From contig JAUQPQ010000020.1 in NCBI GenBank assembly GCA_030550295.1, positions 1 to 21,017 on the forward strand: DNA of 21,017 nt, given 5' to 3'. Under the pieces are notes generated by a model, which saw nothing but the letters and a program-made list of their open reading frames with translations, ran no database searches and was not told the DNA's origin. Positions 20,826 to 21,017 of this stretch are shown here, piece by piece. The translations under genes and the position numbers were made by a program. How positions within the stretch are numbered: the first letter of the stretch is position 1; each line of letters starts with the position of its first letter. The stretch comes from Chloroflexota bacterium. GTDB taxonomy: Bacteria > Chloroflexota > Dehalococcoidia > SM23-28-2 > HRBIN24.

Positions 20826-21017
20826 CCCCTCTTCTCCCACCGACGGCGCAGTTCAGGGATTACCCTCTTCGTCAGTAGCTCCATGCATCGGTGCATCTTT
20901 TTGCGGGGGGCGGTATCGAACCGGATACGAAGGAAAAGATGGGGCACCACCCCCTTGGGACAGCGGGCCAACCGTTCCCATAGGGCCTCTGTGACCGTCT
21001 CTGGCCGGCCAGCGATG
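20822..21017 (-). CDS. LLM-class flavin-dependent oxidoreductase, C-terminal fragment (runs off right edge)
   Basis: An open minus-strand frame from the right edge (first full codon at 21016) to TGA at 20824-20822 encodes about 64 residues starting IAGRPETVTEALWERL and ending with a basic LLTKRVIPELRRRWEKRG tail. GVVPHLFLRIRFDTAP followed by a Met-rich helix (MHRCMELL) and VIPEL is the usual C-terminus of luciferase-like monooxygenases, where the last helix closes the barrel. The gene's 5' part is outside the window. It overlaps the next LLM gene by ATGA, so two related oxidoreductases are translated in tandem. No standard open-frame listing would show it, because it has no start codon inside the window. 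Confidence 0.65.
   Translation of the reverse strand, partial: IAGRPETVTEALWERLARCPKGVVPHLFLRIRFDTAPRKKMHRCMELLTKRVIPELRRRWEKRG

Noticed and set aside
20826..20840. GTG 20840 as start of the second LLM gene
   Set aside because: No ribosome site precedes it, whereas ATG 20825 is coupled to the upstream stop and begins the usual MKFGL N-terminus.

Overview
The window looks like a chromosomal piece of a GC-rich, non-model bacterium, most likely a member of the Chloroflexota (Dehalococcoidia-like). This is an inference from three things: an exported subtilase ending in two dockerin-type repeats of the WGDVDC...VDALKLLRHVVGLP kind; a dense set of family III CoA-transferase, luciferase-like monooxygenase, SCP2-thiolase and DUF35 genes; and frequent GTG/TTG starts with strong AAGGAGGT-type ribosome sites. 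No plasmid, phage, IS or CRISPR signature was seen.

Layout. Positions 1-2126 (+ strand) hold a three-gene lipid/membrane cluster: a PlsC-like acyltransferase (5' end cut by the window), a UPF0104/LPG-synthase-type integral membrane protein, and a small protein translated from an overlapping GTG. It meets a minus-strand exported serine protease (2123-4093) tail to tail with a 4-base overlap. A tRNA-Pro(TGG) with encoded CCA lies on the + strand at 4194-4270. From 4330 to the right edge (21017) everything is on the minus strand: 16 tightly packed genes (many ATGA or TGATG stop/start overlaps, other gaps 1-53 bases), almost certainly one operon whose promoter lies beyond the right edge.

The operon, in order of transcription (right to left): two luciferase-like flavin monooxygenases (first one partial), an acetyl-CoA hydrolase/4-hydroxybutyrate-type CoA-transferase, an ACMSD-like amidohydrolase, a methylmalonyl-CoA-decarboxylase-like crotonase, a CaiB/BaiF CoA-transferase, a radical SAM-PDZ-DUF512-like protein, the small (cobalamin) and large subunits of a methylmalonyl-CoA-mutase-type enzyme, an acyl-CoA dehydrogenase, an MmgE/PrpD protein, a DUF35 zinc-ribbon/OB protein, its thiolase-like partner, a FAS1-like dehydratase (MaoC N-half), a 3-hydroxyacyl-CoA-dehydrogenase-like SDR, a BadI/MenB-like crotonase, and a second SDR.

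Read together these enzymes make a CoA-thioester catabolic pathway: CoA transfer onto an acid, B12-dependent carbon-skeleton rearrangement, decarboxylation, then dehydrogenation, hydration, oxidation and C-C cleavage. The mutase + YgfG-like decarboxylase + CoA-transferase combination resembles the E. coli Scp (sleeping beauty mutase) set. The CoA-transferase/ACAD/SDR pair/thiolase-DUF35 combination resembles the Bbs benzylsuccinate pathway. The mutase keeps the catalytic Tyr, Arg and His, but its substrate/CoA-binding strand is replaced by a longer unrelated segment, and other pocket motifs are changed. The true substrate is therefore probably not methylmalonyl-CoA; a larger branched or substituted succinyl/malonyl-CoA is the best guess. 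This is the strongest candidate for an undescribed system in the window.
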